A stretch of DNA of 64,000 bases from Austwickia sp. (GCA_016699675.1 CP064985.1:2170001-2234000), one strand, 5' to 3'; shown: positions 26,317-35,336, counted from the stretch's first letter. Program-made: numbers and translations. The notes: a model not told the origin generated them from the letters alone.

Positions 26317-26577
26317 ATGTCGTATCGCGTCGAGTGGACCCCGCCTGCCCGCAGGGATATGGCGAGGCTGCCCCTCAAGGTGGCCCTAGCGGTCATGACC
26401 TATGTTGACGAGCGCCTGGCGATCAATCCGGTGCGGCTGAGCAAGCGGCTGACGGGAGAGCTCTCCCAGCTGCGAGGGGCCCGAAACGGGGATTACCGGA
26501 TCTTGATCGCTGTCGACGAAGCCGACGCTGTGGTGCGGATCGTGCGCGTCGACCATCGCGCTCACGCGTACCGTTAG
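26317..26577 (+). CDS. RelE/ParE-type toxin
   Basis: The 86-residue protein has the RelE fold: VEWTPPARRDMARLPLKVALAVM, then a strand-rich half with LSKRLTGELSQLRGARNGDYRILIAV and a final VRIVRVDHRAHAYR. The C-terminal Arg/His/Tyr set matches RelE-type ribosome-dependent mRNA endonucleases rather than ParE gyrase poisons. The antitoxin is directly upstream. Confidence 0.9.
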   Translation: MSYRVEWTPPARRDMARLPLKVALAVMTYVDERLAINPVRLSKRLTGELSQLRGARNGDYRILIAVDEADAVVRIVRVDHRAHAYR

Positions 26578-26633
26578 TGGATTCTTCCGAGCGCCACCGG
26601 GCCGCCGACGTAACGGTAGGGTGTCCGAGGCAC

Positions 26634-28013
26634 TCAGCCCACGGTGCGTAGTTTGCTGGTGAAGTGGCGCAGCACCTTGGGCTCCCAGGTGATCTCGTAG
26701 CCCTTGACCTGATCGGCGCGTTGCTTGACCTCGCTCAGCGCCTCGGCGATGACATCGAGGTGGCCCTGGGTGTATGCGCGGCGGGGGATCGCGAGTCGGG
26801 TGAACTCCAGGGGTGCTTGCTGCGGTTCACCCGTCCCGGGGTCGCGGTCCATGAGGAAGCTGCCGATGTCGCAGGACCGGATGCCGGCCTCGACGTACAG
26901 CTCGACCGCCAGCGCATGCCCCGGGAACTGGTGCCACGGGATGTGCGGCAGCAGCTTGCCCGCGTCGACGAAGACCGCGTGCCCGCCGGCGGGCCGCTGG
27001 TAGGGGACGCCGATCTCGTCGAGGCGATCGGCGAGGTAGCGGGCCTGGCCGACCCGATAGCGCAGGTAGTCCTCGTTGAGGCCCTCCTCCAGGCCCACGG
27101 CCAGGGCGGCGAGGTCGCGCCCGGACAGGCCGCCGTACGTGACGTACCCCTCCGAGGAGATGACCAGGCTCTTCACGTCCGGGACGTGCTCGCCCTCCTC
27201 GCGTACCCCGAGAAGGCCGCCCATGTTGGTGATCGCGTCCTTCTTCGCGCTCATCGTGAAGATGTCCGCGCACGCGAAGAACTCGCGGGTGATCTCGTGG
27301 GTGGTCCGCTGGGCGTAGCCGGCCTCGCGCTCCTTGATGAAGAACGCGTTCTCGGCGAACCGGGCGGCGTCGATGACGAGCGGGATCCGGTGGCGCTGCG
27401 CGACCTCGGCGGTGGCCTTCATGTTTGCCATCGAGACCGGCTGGCCGCCGACCGAGTTGTTGGTGATCGTCATGACGATGCCGGCGACGCTGTCGACGCC
27501 CAGCTCGGCGATGTGTCGCTCCAGGCCCGCGACGTCCATGTTCCCCTTGAACGGCGCATCGAGGCCGGAGTCGAGACCCTCGGGGCAGACGCAGTCGATC
27601 GGGTGGCCGCCGGCGAGGCCGACGTGGGCGCGGGTGGTGTCGAAGAAGGTGTTGGCGATGACGTGCTGGCCGGGCCGCTCGATGAGCACCGGGAACAGCA
27701 CCTTCTCGGCGGCGCGGCCCTGGTGGACGGGCTGGATCCACTCGTAGTCGAAGATCGCGCGCGCGGTGTCGATGAGCTGGTAGTAGCTGCGGCCACCGGA
27801 GTACGACTCGTCGCCGCGCAGCATCGCCGCCCACTGCCCGTCGCTCATCGCGCCGGTGCCGCTGTCGGTCTGCAGGTCGATGTAGACGTCCTCGGCGCGC
27901 AGCGCGAACCCGTTGTAGTGCGCGGCGGCGATCTTCTCCCGGCGCTCCGCCTCGGTCGTCATCCGGATGGGTTCGACCATCTTGATCTTGAACGGCTCGG
28001 GGATGTACTTCAT
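26634..28013 (-). CDS. tnaA: Tryptophanase (tryptophan indole-lyase)
   Basis: The 459-residue PLP enzyme splits tryptophan to indole, pyruvate and ammonia. It belongs to the tryptophanase/tyrosine phenol-lyase family; tryptophanase is favoured because it has KMVEPIRMT near the start, SARFAENA-like AARFAENAFFIKEREAGYA, IGSFLMDRDPGTGEPQQ, and LRHFTSKL with a histidine where tyrosine phenol-lyase has phenylalanine. The PLP lysine lies in MSAKKDAITNMGG. No TnaC-type leader peptide was seen in the 178 bp upstream. The nearby trpB2-type gene could use indole in the reverse sense. Confidence 0.93.
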   Translation of the reverse strand: MKYIPEPFKIKMVEPIRMTTEAERREKIAAAHYNGFALRAEDVYIDLQTDSGTGAMSDGQWAAMLRGDESYSGGRSYYQLIDTARAIFDYEWIQPVHQGRAAEKVLFPVLIERPGQHVIANTFFDTTRAHVGLAGGHPIDCVCPEGLDSGLDAPFKGNMDVAGLERHIAELGVDSVAGIVMTITNNSVGGQPVSMANMKATAEVAQRHRIPLVIDAARFAENAFFIKEREAGYAQRTTHEITREFFACADIFTMSAKKDAITNMGGLLGVREEGEHVPDVKSLVISSEGYVTYGGLSGRDLAALAVGLEEGLNEDYLRYRVGQARYLADRLDEIGVPYQRPAGGHAVFVDAGKLLPHIPWHQFPGHALAVELYVEAGIRSCDIGSFLMDRDPGTGEPQQAPLEFTRLAIPRRAYTQGHLDVIAEALSEVKQRADQVKGYEITWEPKVLRHFTSKLRTVG

Positions 28014-28191
28014 CGCGCGCGTCCTCTTCCGGTCCGGGCTGCGGGTCGCGCAGCTCCTCGTGCAGCTCGGCGGGCCACCCGTCGGGCGGCGGGGGCGGGA
28101 CGCCGTAGCCGGCCGGCGATCAGCGCGGCCCGCAGGGCGTGCCGTTCACGCTAGCCGCCGATGCCGGATCACACCGCGGACTCCCGGGGAA

Positions 28192-28623
28192 TCACCCTCG
28201 GACCGGATTCATCATCCTGACGCCTGGGAAACGGGCAAAGTCCGAGTCGTTAGTGGCGACAGTCGCGTCGAGCGCTAAGGCGTGCGCGGCGATCTGCGCG
28301 TCCGTCGTGAGGTTTCCGGCCGCACCGGTCGCTTCGACGAGCGCCATTGCCGAGGCGAAGTGCGTGCCATCCGCGGGCAGGACGCGGACCTGGGGCAGGG
28401 ACAGCCAGCTGCGGACCGCAGCGACGGCGAAACTGACGGTCATAGGTTCCGCGAGGACCCCCCGTCGTGTCGCAATGCGGATGAAGGCCATGCCGCAGAC
28501 TGGTGCGATCCCCACCTCCTCGGTGGTTCGCAACACAGATCGCCACCAGGTCCGGACCTGGTCATGGACGGGAAACGCGTCCACGGTGGCGTAGAGCAAG
28601 AGGTTCGTGTCGGGGATGATCAC
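28192..28623 (-). CDS. vapC: PIN-domain toxin, VapC type
   Basis: The 143-residue protein carries the PIN acidic set: MIIPDTNLLLYATVD (first Asp), the middle ATRRGVL region, LTTDAQIAAHAL (Asp) and VATNDSDFARF (last Asp pair). These bind Mg2+ for RNA cleavage. GTG 28623 overlaps the antitoxin stop by 4 bp (GTGA). Neighbours are the VapB-type antitoxin and copA. Confidence 0.9.
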   Translation of the reverse strand: MIIPDTNLLLYATVDAFPVHDQVRTWWRSVLRTTEEVGIAPVCGMAFIRIATRRGVLAEPMTVSFAVAAVRSWLSLPQVRVLPADGTHFASAMALVEATGAAGNLTTDAQIAAHALALDATVATNDSDFARFPGVRMMNPVRG

Positions 28624-28934
28624 GACGTCGTGAGACCCCTCGACATCGACAGTCTCGCCGTCAGCTCCTCGTCCTCCAGCTCGTCGGCCAGCTGGTTGAG
28701 GCGCAGCGGGTCCACCCCGGGCGCGAGCCCGCTGTGGTGAACGGGTGGCTCGTAGTCGGCCACAGGAAGCCTGCTCGTCAGCGCCTGGCGAAGCGCTTCG
28801 TTCACCACCGTCTTCATCCCGGCACGGCGGCGGTGCATCTCGTCTTCGACGAGGCGTTGGACGTCTGGTTCGAGGGTCAACGTTGTACGCACAAGACCAT
28901 CATGATGCAGACGAGGGGTGACATCAAGATGCAT
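28620..28934 (-). CDS. vapB: VapB-type antitoxin (ribbon-helix-helix)
   Basis: The protein would have 104 residues from ATG 28934, or 90 from GTG 28892. The core VRTTLTLEPDVQRLVEDEMHRRRAGMKTVVNEALRQAL is the ribbon-helix-helix DNA-binding domain, followed by a toxin-binding tail. GTG 28892 is where the conserved fold starts and may be the true start. It overlaps vapC by 4 bp. Confidence 0.85.
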   Translation of the reverse strand: MHLDVTPRLHHDGLVRTTLTLEPDVQRLVEDEMHRRRAGMKTVVNEALRQALTSRLPVADYEPPVHHSGLAPGVDPLRLNQLADELEDEELTARLSMSRGLTTS

Positions 28935-28946
28935 CCCAGTCGTACC

Positions 28947-31280
28947 TCAGCGGTAAGAGGGTTGGAAGCCGCGCAGCCGCAGGCTGTTGGTCACCACGAA
29001 CACCGATGAGAAGGCCATCGCCGCGCCGGCGATCATCGGGTTGAGCAGGCCCGCCGCGGCCAGCGGGAGCGCCGCCACGTTGTAGGCGAAGGCCCAGAAC
29101 AGGTTCCCCTTGATCGTGGCCAGGGTGCGCCGGGCGAGCCGGATCGCGTCCGCGGCGGCCCGCAGGTCGCCGCGCACCAGGGTCAGGTCCGAGGCCTCGA
29201 TCGCCACGTCGGTGCCGGTGCCCATGGCCAGCCCCAGGTCGGCCTGCGCCAGCGCCGCCGCGTCGTTGATGCCGTCCCCGACCATGGCCACGGTCTTGCC
29301 CTCGCGTTGCAGGCGCGCGACGACGTCGACCTTGTCCTGGGGCAGTACCCCGGCGATGACCGTGTCGGGTCCGGGATCGATCCCGACGGCCTGCGCGACG
29401 GTCCTGGCGACCGCCGCGTTGTCGCCGGTGAGCAGGACCGGCGTCAGTCCCAGCCCGCGCAGTCGACGGACGGCCTCCGCCGACGTCGGCTTGATCGCGT
29501 CGGCGACGGTGAGCACCCCGCGCGCTCGGCCGTCCCAGCCGAACGCGACCGCCGTGTGGCCCTTCGCGGTCGCCTCGTCGAAGGCTCCCTGAAGTCGCGC
29601 GTCGAGCGTCATCGCGTGCGTCGCCAGGAACTCGGGACGGCCCAGGAGCACGTCGTACGCCGTCGCGGGCTCGTCGGCGCCCTCGATGACCGTGCCGCGC
29701 ACGCCCAGGCCGGCCACGGCCGCGAAGTCGCGGACCGGGGCGAGGGCGCCCACCCGCTCGGTCGCCCCCCGCGCCACGGCGGCGGCGATGGGGTGTTCGG
29801 AGGCGTGCTCCACCGCGCCGGCCAGGCGCAGGACGCGTTCGGCGTCCTCGCCCTCGGCCGCCACGACGTCCATCAGCGTCATCTCGCCGGTCGTGACCGT
29901 GCCGGTCTTGTCGAGCACGATCGTGTCGATGCGGCGGGTGGACTCCAGCACCTCGGGGCCCTTGATGAGCAGACCGAGCTGGGCGCCCCGACCCGTGCCC
30001 ACCATGAGGGCCGTGGGCGTGGCCAGGCCCAACGCGCAGGGGCAGGCGATGATGAGGACTGCGACGGCCGCGGTGAACGCGGCGGCGGGACCGCCGCCGA
30101 TCGCGAGCCAGACCACGAACGTCGCGATCGCCAACGCGATGACGACCGGTACGAAGATCCCCGAGATCCGGTCCGCCAGCCGTTGGACCTGGGCCTTGCC
30201 GGTCTGCGCCTGCTCGACCAGGCGGGCCATCTGGGCGAGCTGGGTGTCGGCGCCGACTCGAGTCGCCTCGACGACCAGGCGTCCGCCGGCGTTGACGGTG
30301 GCGCCCACGACCGGCGTACCGGGCCCGACGTCCACCGGCACCGACTCGCCGGTGACCATCGACGCGTCCACCGCCGAGGTGCCCTCAACGATGACGCCGT
30401 CGGTGGCGATCCGCTCCCCGGGACGGACGACGAACCGGTCGCCGACCACCAGCTGGTCGACCCCGACGCGCGTCTCCACCCCGTCGCGCAGGACCGTGGC
30501 CTCCTTCGCCCCGAGGTCGAGCAGGGCGCGCAGCGCGGCGCCGGAGCGGCGCTTGGCGCGGGCCTCGAAGTAGCGGCCGGCGAGGATGAAGGTGGTGACC
30601 CCCGCCGCGGCTTCCAGGTAGATGTTGCCGGCGCCGTGGCCCCGGTGCACGGTCCACTCGAACGCGTGCCGCATCCCCGGCTCGCCCGCGGTGCCGAAGA
30701 ACAGCGCATACAGGGACCATCCGAACGCGGCCAGCGTCCCCACCGAGATCAGCGTGTCCATGGTCGTGGCGCCGTGGCGCAGGTTGACCCACGCCGCCCG
30801 GTGGAACGGCAGGCCGCCCCAGACCACGACGGGCGCGGCCAGCGTGAGGGACAGCCATTGCCACGAGGTGAACTGGAGCGGCGGGATCATCGCCATCGCG
30901 ATGACCGGGACGCTCAAGACCAGGCAGACCATCAGTCGCTGACGCAGGGCCGCCAGCTCGTCGCGGTCCGGGGCCGCGGCGCTGTCGCCGCCTGGTACCG
31001 CCTCGGCCGCGCCGTCGGCGGGCGGGACCGATGCCTCGCCGGCCGGTTTCGCCGCGGGGAGGTGCGCGGTGTACCCGGCCTGCTCCACGACCTCGACGAG
31101 CTGAGCCGGGGTCAGCCCGGTGGGGTAGCTGACCGTGGCCTTCTCGGTGGCGTAGTTGACCGTGGCGGTCACGCCATCGACCTTGTTGAGCTTGCGTTCG
31201 ATGCGGTTGGCGCACGACGCGCAGGTCATGCCGCCGATGGCGAGCTCGACGTGGCGTTCACCGGTCTCGACGGTCGTCAT
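28947..31280 (-). CDS. copA: Copper-exporting P1B-type ATPase
   Basis: The 777-residue pump exports Cu(I). Visible features are an N-terminal heavy-metal domain with GGMTCASCANRIE (about 17-29), eight membrane helices, the actuator TGES, the intramembrane metal motif ACPCALGLATP, the phosphorylation motif DKTGTVTTGE, the HP dipeptide in EHASEHPIAAA, and the hinge GDGINDAAAL. The C-terminal MAFSSVFVVTNSLRLR is the copper-ATPase signature. ATG 31280 overlaps the csoR stop (ATGA), so pump and sensor are coupled. Confidence 0.97.
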   Translation of the reverse strand: MTTVETGERHVELAIGGMTCASCANRIERKLNKVDGVTATVNYATEKATVSYPTGLTPAQLVEVVEQAGYTAHLPAAKPAGEASVPPADGAAEAVPGGDSAAAPDRDELAALRQRLMVCLVLSVPVIAMAMIPPLQFTSWQWLSLTLAAPVVVWGGLPFHRAAWVNLRHGATTMDTLISVGTLAAFGWSLYALFFGTAGEPGMRHAFEWTVHRGHGAGNIYLEAAAGVTTFILAGRYFEARAKRRSGAALRALLDLGAKEATVLRDGVETRVGVDQLVVGDRFVVRPGERIATDGVIVEGTSAVDASMVTGESVPVDVGPGTPVVGATVNAGGRLVVEATRVGADTQLAQMARLVEQAQTGKAQVQRLADRISGIFVPVVIALAIATFVVWLAIGGGPAAAFTAAVAVLIIACPCALGLATPTALMVGTGRGAQLGLLIKGPEVLESTRRIDTIVLDKTGTVTTGEMTLMDVVAAEGEDAERVLRLAGAVEHASEHPIAAAVARGATERVGALAPVRDFAAVAGLGVRGTVIEGADEPATAYDVLLGRPEFLATHAMTLDARLQGAFDEATAKGHTAVAFGWDGRARGVLTVADAIKPTSAEAVRRLRGLGLTPVLLTGDNAAVARTVAQAVGIDPGPDTVIAGVLPQDKVDVVARLQREGKTVAMVGDGINDAAALAQADLGLAMGTGTDVAIEASDLTLVRGDLRAAADAIRLARRTLATIKGNLFWAFAYNVAALPLAAAGLLNPMIAGAAMAFSSVFVVTNSLRLRGFQPSYR

Positions 31281-31645
31281 GAGCGCACCAATCGGGCGAT
31301 GGCCTCGGCGGCCTCGGCGATCTTGTCCTCGGCCTCGGGACCGCCCGCGGCGGCCGCGTGGAGGACGCAGTGGCCGAGGTGGTCCTCCAACAGCCCCAGC
31401 GACACCGACTGCAGGGCGCGGGTCATCGCGGAGATCTGGGTGAGGATGTCGATGCAGTACTTCTCCTCCTCGACCATCCGCTGCAGCCCGCGGGCCTGGC
31501 CCTCGATGCGCCGCAGCCGTTTGAGGTAGTCCTGCTTGTGGCGCATGTAGCCCGGGTCGACAGTGCTGGAGTCGTCGATTGCGGGGCCGACGAGCTGCGG
31601 GTCGGCGACGGGCGCCGCGGCGTGGGCGTCGGAGTGGGCGATCAT
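31277..31645 (-). CDS. csoR: Copper-sensing repressor CsoR
   Basis: The 122-residue helical protein has the CsoR Cu(I) site: Cys in EEKYCIDILTQIS and the His-x3-Cys in EDHLGHCVLHAAA. The first 38 residues are a low-complexity extension before YMRHKQDYLKRLRRIEGQARGL. Cu(I) binding releases it from DNA. ATG 31645. It is the first gene of the csoR-copA operon, with a CsoR-type palindrome upstream. Confidence 0.95.
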   Translation of the reverse strand: MIAHSDAHAAAPVADPQLVGPAIDDSSTVDPGYMRHKQDYLKRLRRIEGQARGLQRMVEEEKYCIDILTQISAMTRALQSVSLGLLEDHLGHCVLHAAAAGGPEAEDKIAEAAEAIARLVRS

Positions 31646-31679
31646 GGAAGGGCTCCATTCGGACGGGTATCCGGCCAAC

Positions 31680-31699
31680 ACCATACCCCCGTGGGGTAT
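31680..31699 (-). promoter_or_regulatory. CsoR operator and -10 box of csoR-copA
   Basis: ATACCCC-CGT-GGGGTAT (31683-31699) is a perfect palindrome of the kind bound by CsoR (TACCC half-sites). On the minus strand TATGGT (31685-31680) inside its downstream edge can be the -10 box of the csoR promoter. A further single GGGTATCC half-site lies at about 31666-31673. Confidence 0.75.
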
Positions 31700-31715
31700 T
31701 CCGAAGGCAGGGCAG

Positions 31716-31761
31716 GCCCCGTAAGGCGTAGCCCGATAGGGCGTAGGCCCGGTAAGGCGTA
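31716..31761. repeat. Three 15-16 bp tandem units upstream of the csoR operator
   Basis: GCCCCGTAAGGCGTA (31716), GCCCGATAGGGCGTA (31731) and GGCCCGGTAAGGCGTA (31746) are head-to-tail imperfect copies. They lie between the csoR promoter and the hydrolase gene. No function is known. Confidence 0.7.
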
Positions 31762-31837
31762 CGCCGGTACGACCACTGGCCCGCGTTCCTCGACGCGACC
31801 GCCCGGCAGGCTGCGGGCGCGCACTAGCGTGGGCGGC

Positions 31838-32563
31838 GTGACCCCTCGGCCGCTCCTCGTGTTGCTGCCCGGCACACGCTTCGACGCCCGCGAGTGGGAC
31901 GGCTACGCCGAGCGGATCCCCGAGGCGGACCTGGTGCCCCTCGACCTGCCGGGGCACGGCACCAGGGCCGGGCAGCCGTACAGCTCCGAGGCGGCGCTGG
32001 CCGTGGTCAAGGAGGCGCTGGCGGCGCCGGGCGCGCGGGGCCGTCCGGTGGTTCTGGCCGGGCACAGCCTGGGCGGGTACGTCGCGGCGGCGTACGCGCA
32101 CCGCCACCCCCGCGCGCTGGCCGGACTGGTGATCATCGGGGCCACGGCGGACCCCTCCCGGCACCCGCTGCTCGTGCACACCTACCTGGGCTTCGCTCGC
32201 CTGCTCCCGATCGTCGGCGCGGAGCGGATGGCGGTGCTGGCCAATGCGACGCTGCGCCGGCTGGGGCTGGCGGCGCACGACATCCCGGACGCGACCGGGT
32301 ACGCCGTGACGCCGCAGGCCTGGGCCGCCGTCGTCGAGGAGGCCCGCGCCGACCAGCTCACCGAGGTGACCTGCCCGGCGTACCTGGTGGCGGGCCAGTT
32401 CGACCAGCTGCGCATCGACATCAGGCGCTACGCGCGCGCGTGCCGCGACGGCCGCGTCCGGATCATCCCGCGGGCCTCGCACCTGGCGCCGCTCACCCAT
32501 CGCGACGAGGTCGCGGCGGTGCTGCGCGAGGCAGCGATTGCCGCGGGTCCCCTTGCGCCCTAG
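31838..32563 (+). CDS. Alpha/beta hydrolase
   Basis: The 241-residue protein has the alpha/beta-hydrolase fold: LLVLLPGTRFDAREWD, the oxyanion region LDLPGHGTRAG, the nucleophile elbow GHSLGGYVAAAYAH, the acid in VAGQFDQLR and the catalytic His in ASHLAPL. GTG 31838 lies 7 nt after TAGCGT (31825-31830), so the transcript may be leaderless; the upstream open frame is not conserved. The substrate is unknown. Confidence 0.88.
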   Translation: MTPRPLLVLLPGTRFDAREWDGYAERIPEADLVPLDLPGHGTRAGQPYSSEAALAVVKEALAAPGARGRPVVLAGHSLGGYVAAAYAHRHPRALAGLVIIGATADPSRHPLLVHTYLGFARLLPIVGAERMAVLANATLRRLGLAAHDIPDATGYAVTPQAWAAVVEEARADQLTEVTCPAYLVAGQFDQLRIDIRRYARACRDGRVRIIPRASHLAPLTHRDEVAAVLREAAIAAGPLAP

Positions 32564-32580
32564 GCTCGCTGGCCACACCC

Positions 32581-32612
32581 CGCACCACGCAGAGCCCGCA
32601 CCACGCAGAGCC
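32581..32612. repeat. Perfect 16-bp tandem duplication
   Basis: CGCACCACGCAGAGCC occurs twice head to tail (32581-32596 and 32597-32612) between the hydrolase and the esterase gene. A role in transcription cannot be shown. Confidence 0.85.
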
Positions 32613-32684
32613 CCGCATCGCCGGCACCACCCCTGGCAACGCGCGCACCCGGCGCCCTGCCTCCCGACCGCCGAAAGGCCCGCC

Positions 32685-34415
32685 ATGCGCCCGAATCGTG
32701 TGCTGTCGTTGGCGGCCGCGGCCGCCCTCGTCGCCGCCCCGGCCGTCACCGTGACGAACCCAGCGCTCGCCGCGAATGCGCCAGCGGGAGCCGCCGGACT
32801 GCCGGTGCCGTGCGCCGACCTGCGGGGCGCCAGCGTCCCCGCCGACCGCATCGGCCTGCCCACGACGGGCGCGCGGGTGAGCTCGGCCGAGGTGGTGGCG
32901 GCGACCGCGACGCAGCCCGAGTACTGCCGGGTCCTCGGCGCCATCCACCCCGTCGACCCGGCGGCGCCGGCGATCCAGTTCCAGGTCAACCTGCCCGCCG
33001 CGTGGAACGGCCGCACCATGCTGTTCGGCGGGGGCGGCTACAACGGGACCATCGCCCGAGGCGACGGACAGGTCCCCGCCGGGTCCCCGACGGTGCCCAC
33101 TCCGCTGGCCGCCGGCTACGCGACGTACGGTTCTGACTCCGGCCACCAGGCCGGCCCCGCGGGCAGCCGCGACGGTTCGTTCGGCCGTAATGACGAGGCG
33201 CTGCGCAACTTCGGCGGGGACGCACTCAAGAAGACCAACGACGTCGCGCAGGCGCTGGTCAAGCAGCGGTACGGCGCCGGGCCGACGTTCCGGTACGTCG
33301 CCGGCGGCTCCACCGGCGGCCGCGAGGCGCTGCTGGCGGTTAGTCGCTGGCCGGGCGATTACGAGGGCGCCATCGTCCTCTATCCGGCCTGGGACGCCAT
33401 CTCCCTGGACCTGAAGTTCGGCGAGATGACCCGCCAGCTCGCCAAGCCCGGCGCCTACCCCACCCAGCAGGATCGACAGCTGCTTCTGGACGCCGTCCTG
33501 GCGACCTGTGATGGCCTGGACGGGCTCAGCGACGGGATCGTGTCCAACCAGAAGCGCTGCGACCAGGTCTTCGACCCGACCAAGGCGCGCGTCGGCCAGA
33601 CCCGGCTGCGCTGCCCGGCCGGGAAGGACCGCGGACCCGGCTGCCTCTCCGACGCGAAGATCGAGTCCTTCGAGGTCATCAACGCGCCGCTGGACTACGG
33701 CTACCGCCTGGCCTCGGGGGAGCGGTCCTATCCCGGCTTCACGACCTGGGGCACCGACTTCGGCGTCAAGGCCGCGACCCCCGTCGCCGCGGTGGTCACC
33801 GACCTGGCACTCGGGACCAAGCAGCCCGTCTCCCCCATGCCCGTCGTCGGCCCGGCGGGCACCAACCCGCCGTACGGCTCGACGTTCTGGGACGAGTTCG
33901 TGCGCCACCTGGTGACGCGCGACCCGGCGTTCGACGCGCTGTGGCTCGATCCGGCCGCGCCGGGCCGCTGGCAGCGCCGCATCCAGGAGGTCTCCGCGAT
34001 CGGCGAGGTGACCAGCGACAACATCGCTAACCTCGGGGCCTTCGCGGCCCGCGGCGGCAAGATCCTGATGGCGCACGGCGTCCACGACGCGCTGGTCAGC
34101 AACCGGGCGAGCCAGGCCTTCGTCGGGCGGGTGACCGACCGCCTCGGCGCCGCGACGACGGCGGGCTTCCTGCGGTACTACGAGATCCCCGGCTACGGGC
34201 ACGCCGTGAGCAACCGGTTCACCGCCCAATGGGACTCGCTGGCGGCGCTCACCGCGTGGGTCGAGAACGTGACCCCGCCCGGGCCGCAGGTGGTCGGGGA
34301 CCGGAACGGGACCGGTGCCCTGCGGACGCGCCCCCTGTGTGCGTGGCCGAGTTGGCCGCGGTACGTCGGGGGCGACCCGACAACCGCCGCGTCCTTCCAG
34401 TGCGCGGCGTCCTGA
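32685..34415 (+). CDS. Secreted tannase / feruloyl-esterase family protein
   Basis: The 576-residue protein begins with a signal peptide (about 1-30, VLSLAAAAALVAAPAVTVT). The tannase fold is shown by PVPCADLRGASV, the nucleophile GGSTGGREALLAVSRWP, a calcium-site-like LATCDGLDGLSDGIVSN, and the acid and His in AHGVHDALVS and GYGHAVSN. Paired cysteines fit an exported enzyme. ATG 32685 follows GAAAGGCCCGCC. It hydrolyses plant-type phenolic esters in known relatives, but the substrate here is unproven. Confidence 0.9.
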   Translation: MRPNRVLSLAAAAALVAAPAVTVTNPALAANAPAGAAGLPVPCADLRGASVPADRIGLPTTGARVSSAEVVAATATQPEYCRVLGAIHPVDPAAPAIQFQVNLPAAWNGRTMLFGGGGYNGTIARGDGQVPAGSPTVPTPLAAGYATYGSDSGHQAGPAGSRDGSFGRNDEALRNFGGDALKKTNDVAQALVKQRYGAGPTFRYVAGGSTGGREALLAVSRWPGDYEGAIVLYPAWDAISLDLKFGEMTRQLAKPGAYPTQQDRQLLLDAVLATCDGLDGLSDGIVSNQKRCDQVFDPTKARVGQTRLRCPAGKDRGPGCLSDAKIESFEVINAPLDYGYRLASGERSYPGFTTWGTDFGVKAATPVAAVVTDLALGTKQPVSPMPVVGPAGTNPPYGSTFWDEFVRHLVTRDPAFDALWLDPAAPGRWQRRIQEVSAIGEVTSDNIANLGAFAARGGKILMAHGVHDALVSNRASQAFVGRVTDRLGAATTAGFLRYYEIPGYGHAVSNRFTAQWDSLAALTAWVENVTPPGPQVVGDRNGTGALRTRPLCAWPSWPRYVGGDPTTAASFQCAAS

Positions 34416-34490
34416 CCAGCGGGGAACGGCCGGCGGCAGGTGAGGCGGTCCGGCGCGGCGTCGCGGCCAGGCGCGCCGAGGCGGTGAGGC

Positions 34491-35336
34491 GTGGCGACTG
34501 ACCTCGGCGTCCTGGCGCTGAACCTCGCGGCGCCGACCCCGGCCGCGGCGCGGGGCCTGCTGGAGTACCTCTGGGCCCGCGACGAGCAGGTCCTCGTGCT
34601 GAGCGAGGTGAGCCGCGGCGAGGGATCCCGGCTGGTGCTGGAGGTCTGTCGCGCGGCGGGGTACGTGGTCGCCGTCGCCCCCATGCAGGGGCGGGACCGC
34701 GGGGTCGCGGTCGTGGTCCGCGACCCCGGCCTCTCGGTGGGCGCGGCGGCGTACCCGTCCGGCCCGCGGGTGGTCCGGGTGCCGGCGGGGCCGGTCGTCG
34801 TCATCGGGGTGTACGGCGCCGCCAGCGACCCGGTCCGCTACAGCTCCGCCGCGCAGCGGGAGCGCAAACGCGCCTGGCTGCGGGACTTCGTGGGGTTGGC
34901 CGAAGCGGCCGCGGCCGATCCGGGGCCGCTGCTGGTGGCCGGCGACCTCAACATCGTCGACCCGGACGACCGGGAGGGGCTGCCCTACGTTCTGCTGGAG
35001 GAGCGGGACGCCTATGAGCGGCTGATCGCCGCCGGGCTCGTCGACGCCTACCGCGTCGCCGCGTTAGGTGGCGGCGGGGCGGGTGGCAGCAGCGGGACGC
35101 GTGGCAGTCCAAGGACGGTTGGCAACCCCGGAACCGGCGGCTGCCCCGGAACCGGCGGCATCCCGTCGACCGGCGGCAGCCATGTGACGTGGGTGGATCA
35201 CTCGGGGGTGGGGTGCCGCTACGACCACGCGCTGGGGCGGGGCCTGGACGTGCTCGCCGCGCAGATCGACCACCATCCTCGCGAGCAGGGGCTCACCGAC
35301 CACTCGGCGCTGGCCGTCTGGCTGCGCGCCCACTGA
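34491..35336 (+). CDS. Endonuclease/exonuclease/phosphatase (EEP) family protein
   Basis: The 281-residue protein matches the exonuclease III fold: VLALNLAAPT (Asn), VLVLSEVSRGEG (Glu metal ligand), VVIGVYGAAS, GDLNIVDPDDRE, YDHALGRG and LTDHSALAVWL (Asp-His). A Gly/Ser/Thr/Pro insert (about residues 195-232, reading GGxPGTGG) interrupts the fold before the last strands. GTG 34491. It could be a DNA-repair nuclease or a phosphodiesterase; the family members are diverse. Confidence 0.8.
   Translation: MATDLGVLALNLAAPTPAAARGLLEYLWARDEQVLVLSEVSRGEGSRLVLEVCRAAGYVVAVAPMQGRDRGVAVVVRDPGLSVGAAAYPSGPRVVRVPAGPVVVIGVYGAASDPVRYSSAAQRERKRAWLRDFVGLAEAAAADPGPLLVAGDLNIVDPDDREGLPYVLLEERDAYERLIAAGLVDAYRVAALGGGGAGGSSGTRGSPRTVGNPGTGGCPGTGGIPSTGGSHVTWVDHSGVGCRYDHALGRGLDVLAAQIDHHPREQGLTDHSALAVWLRAH

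Noticed and set aside
28014..28191. TnaC-type leader peptide before tryptophanase
   Set aside because: No short frame with Trp and the stalling motif was seen in the gap.
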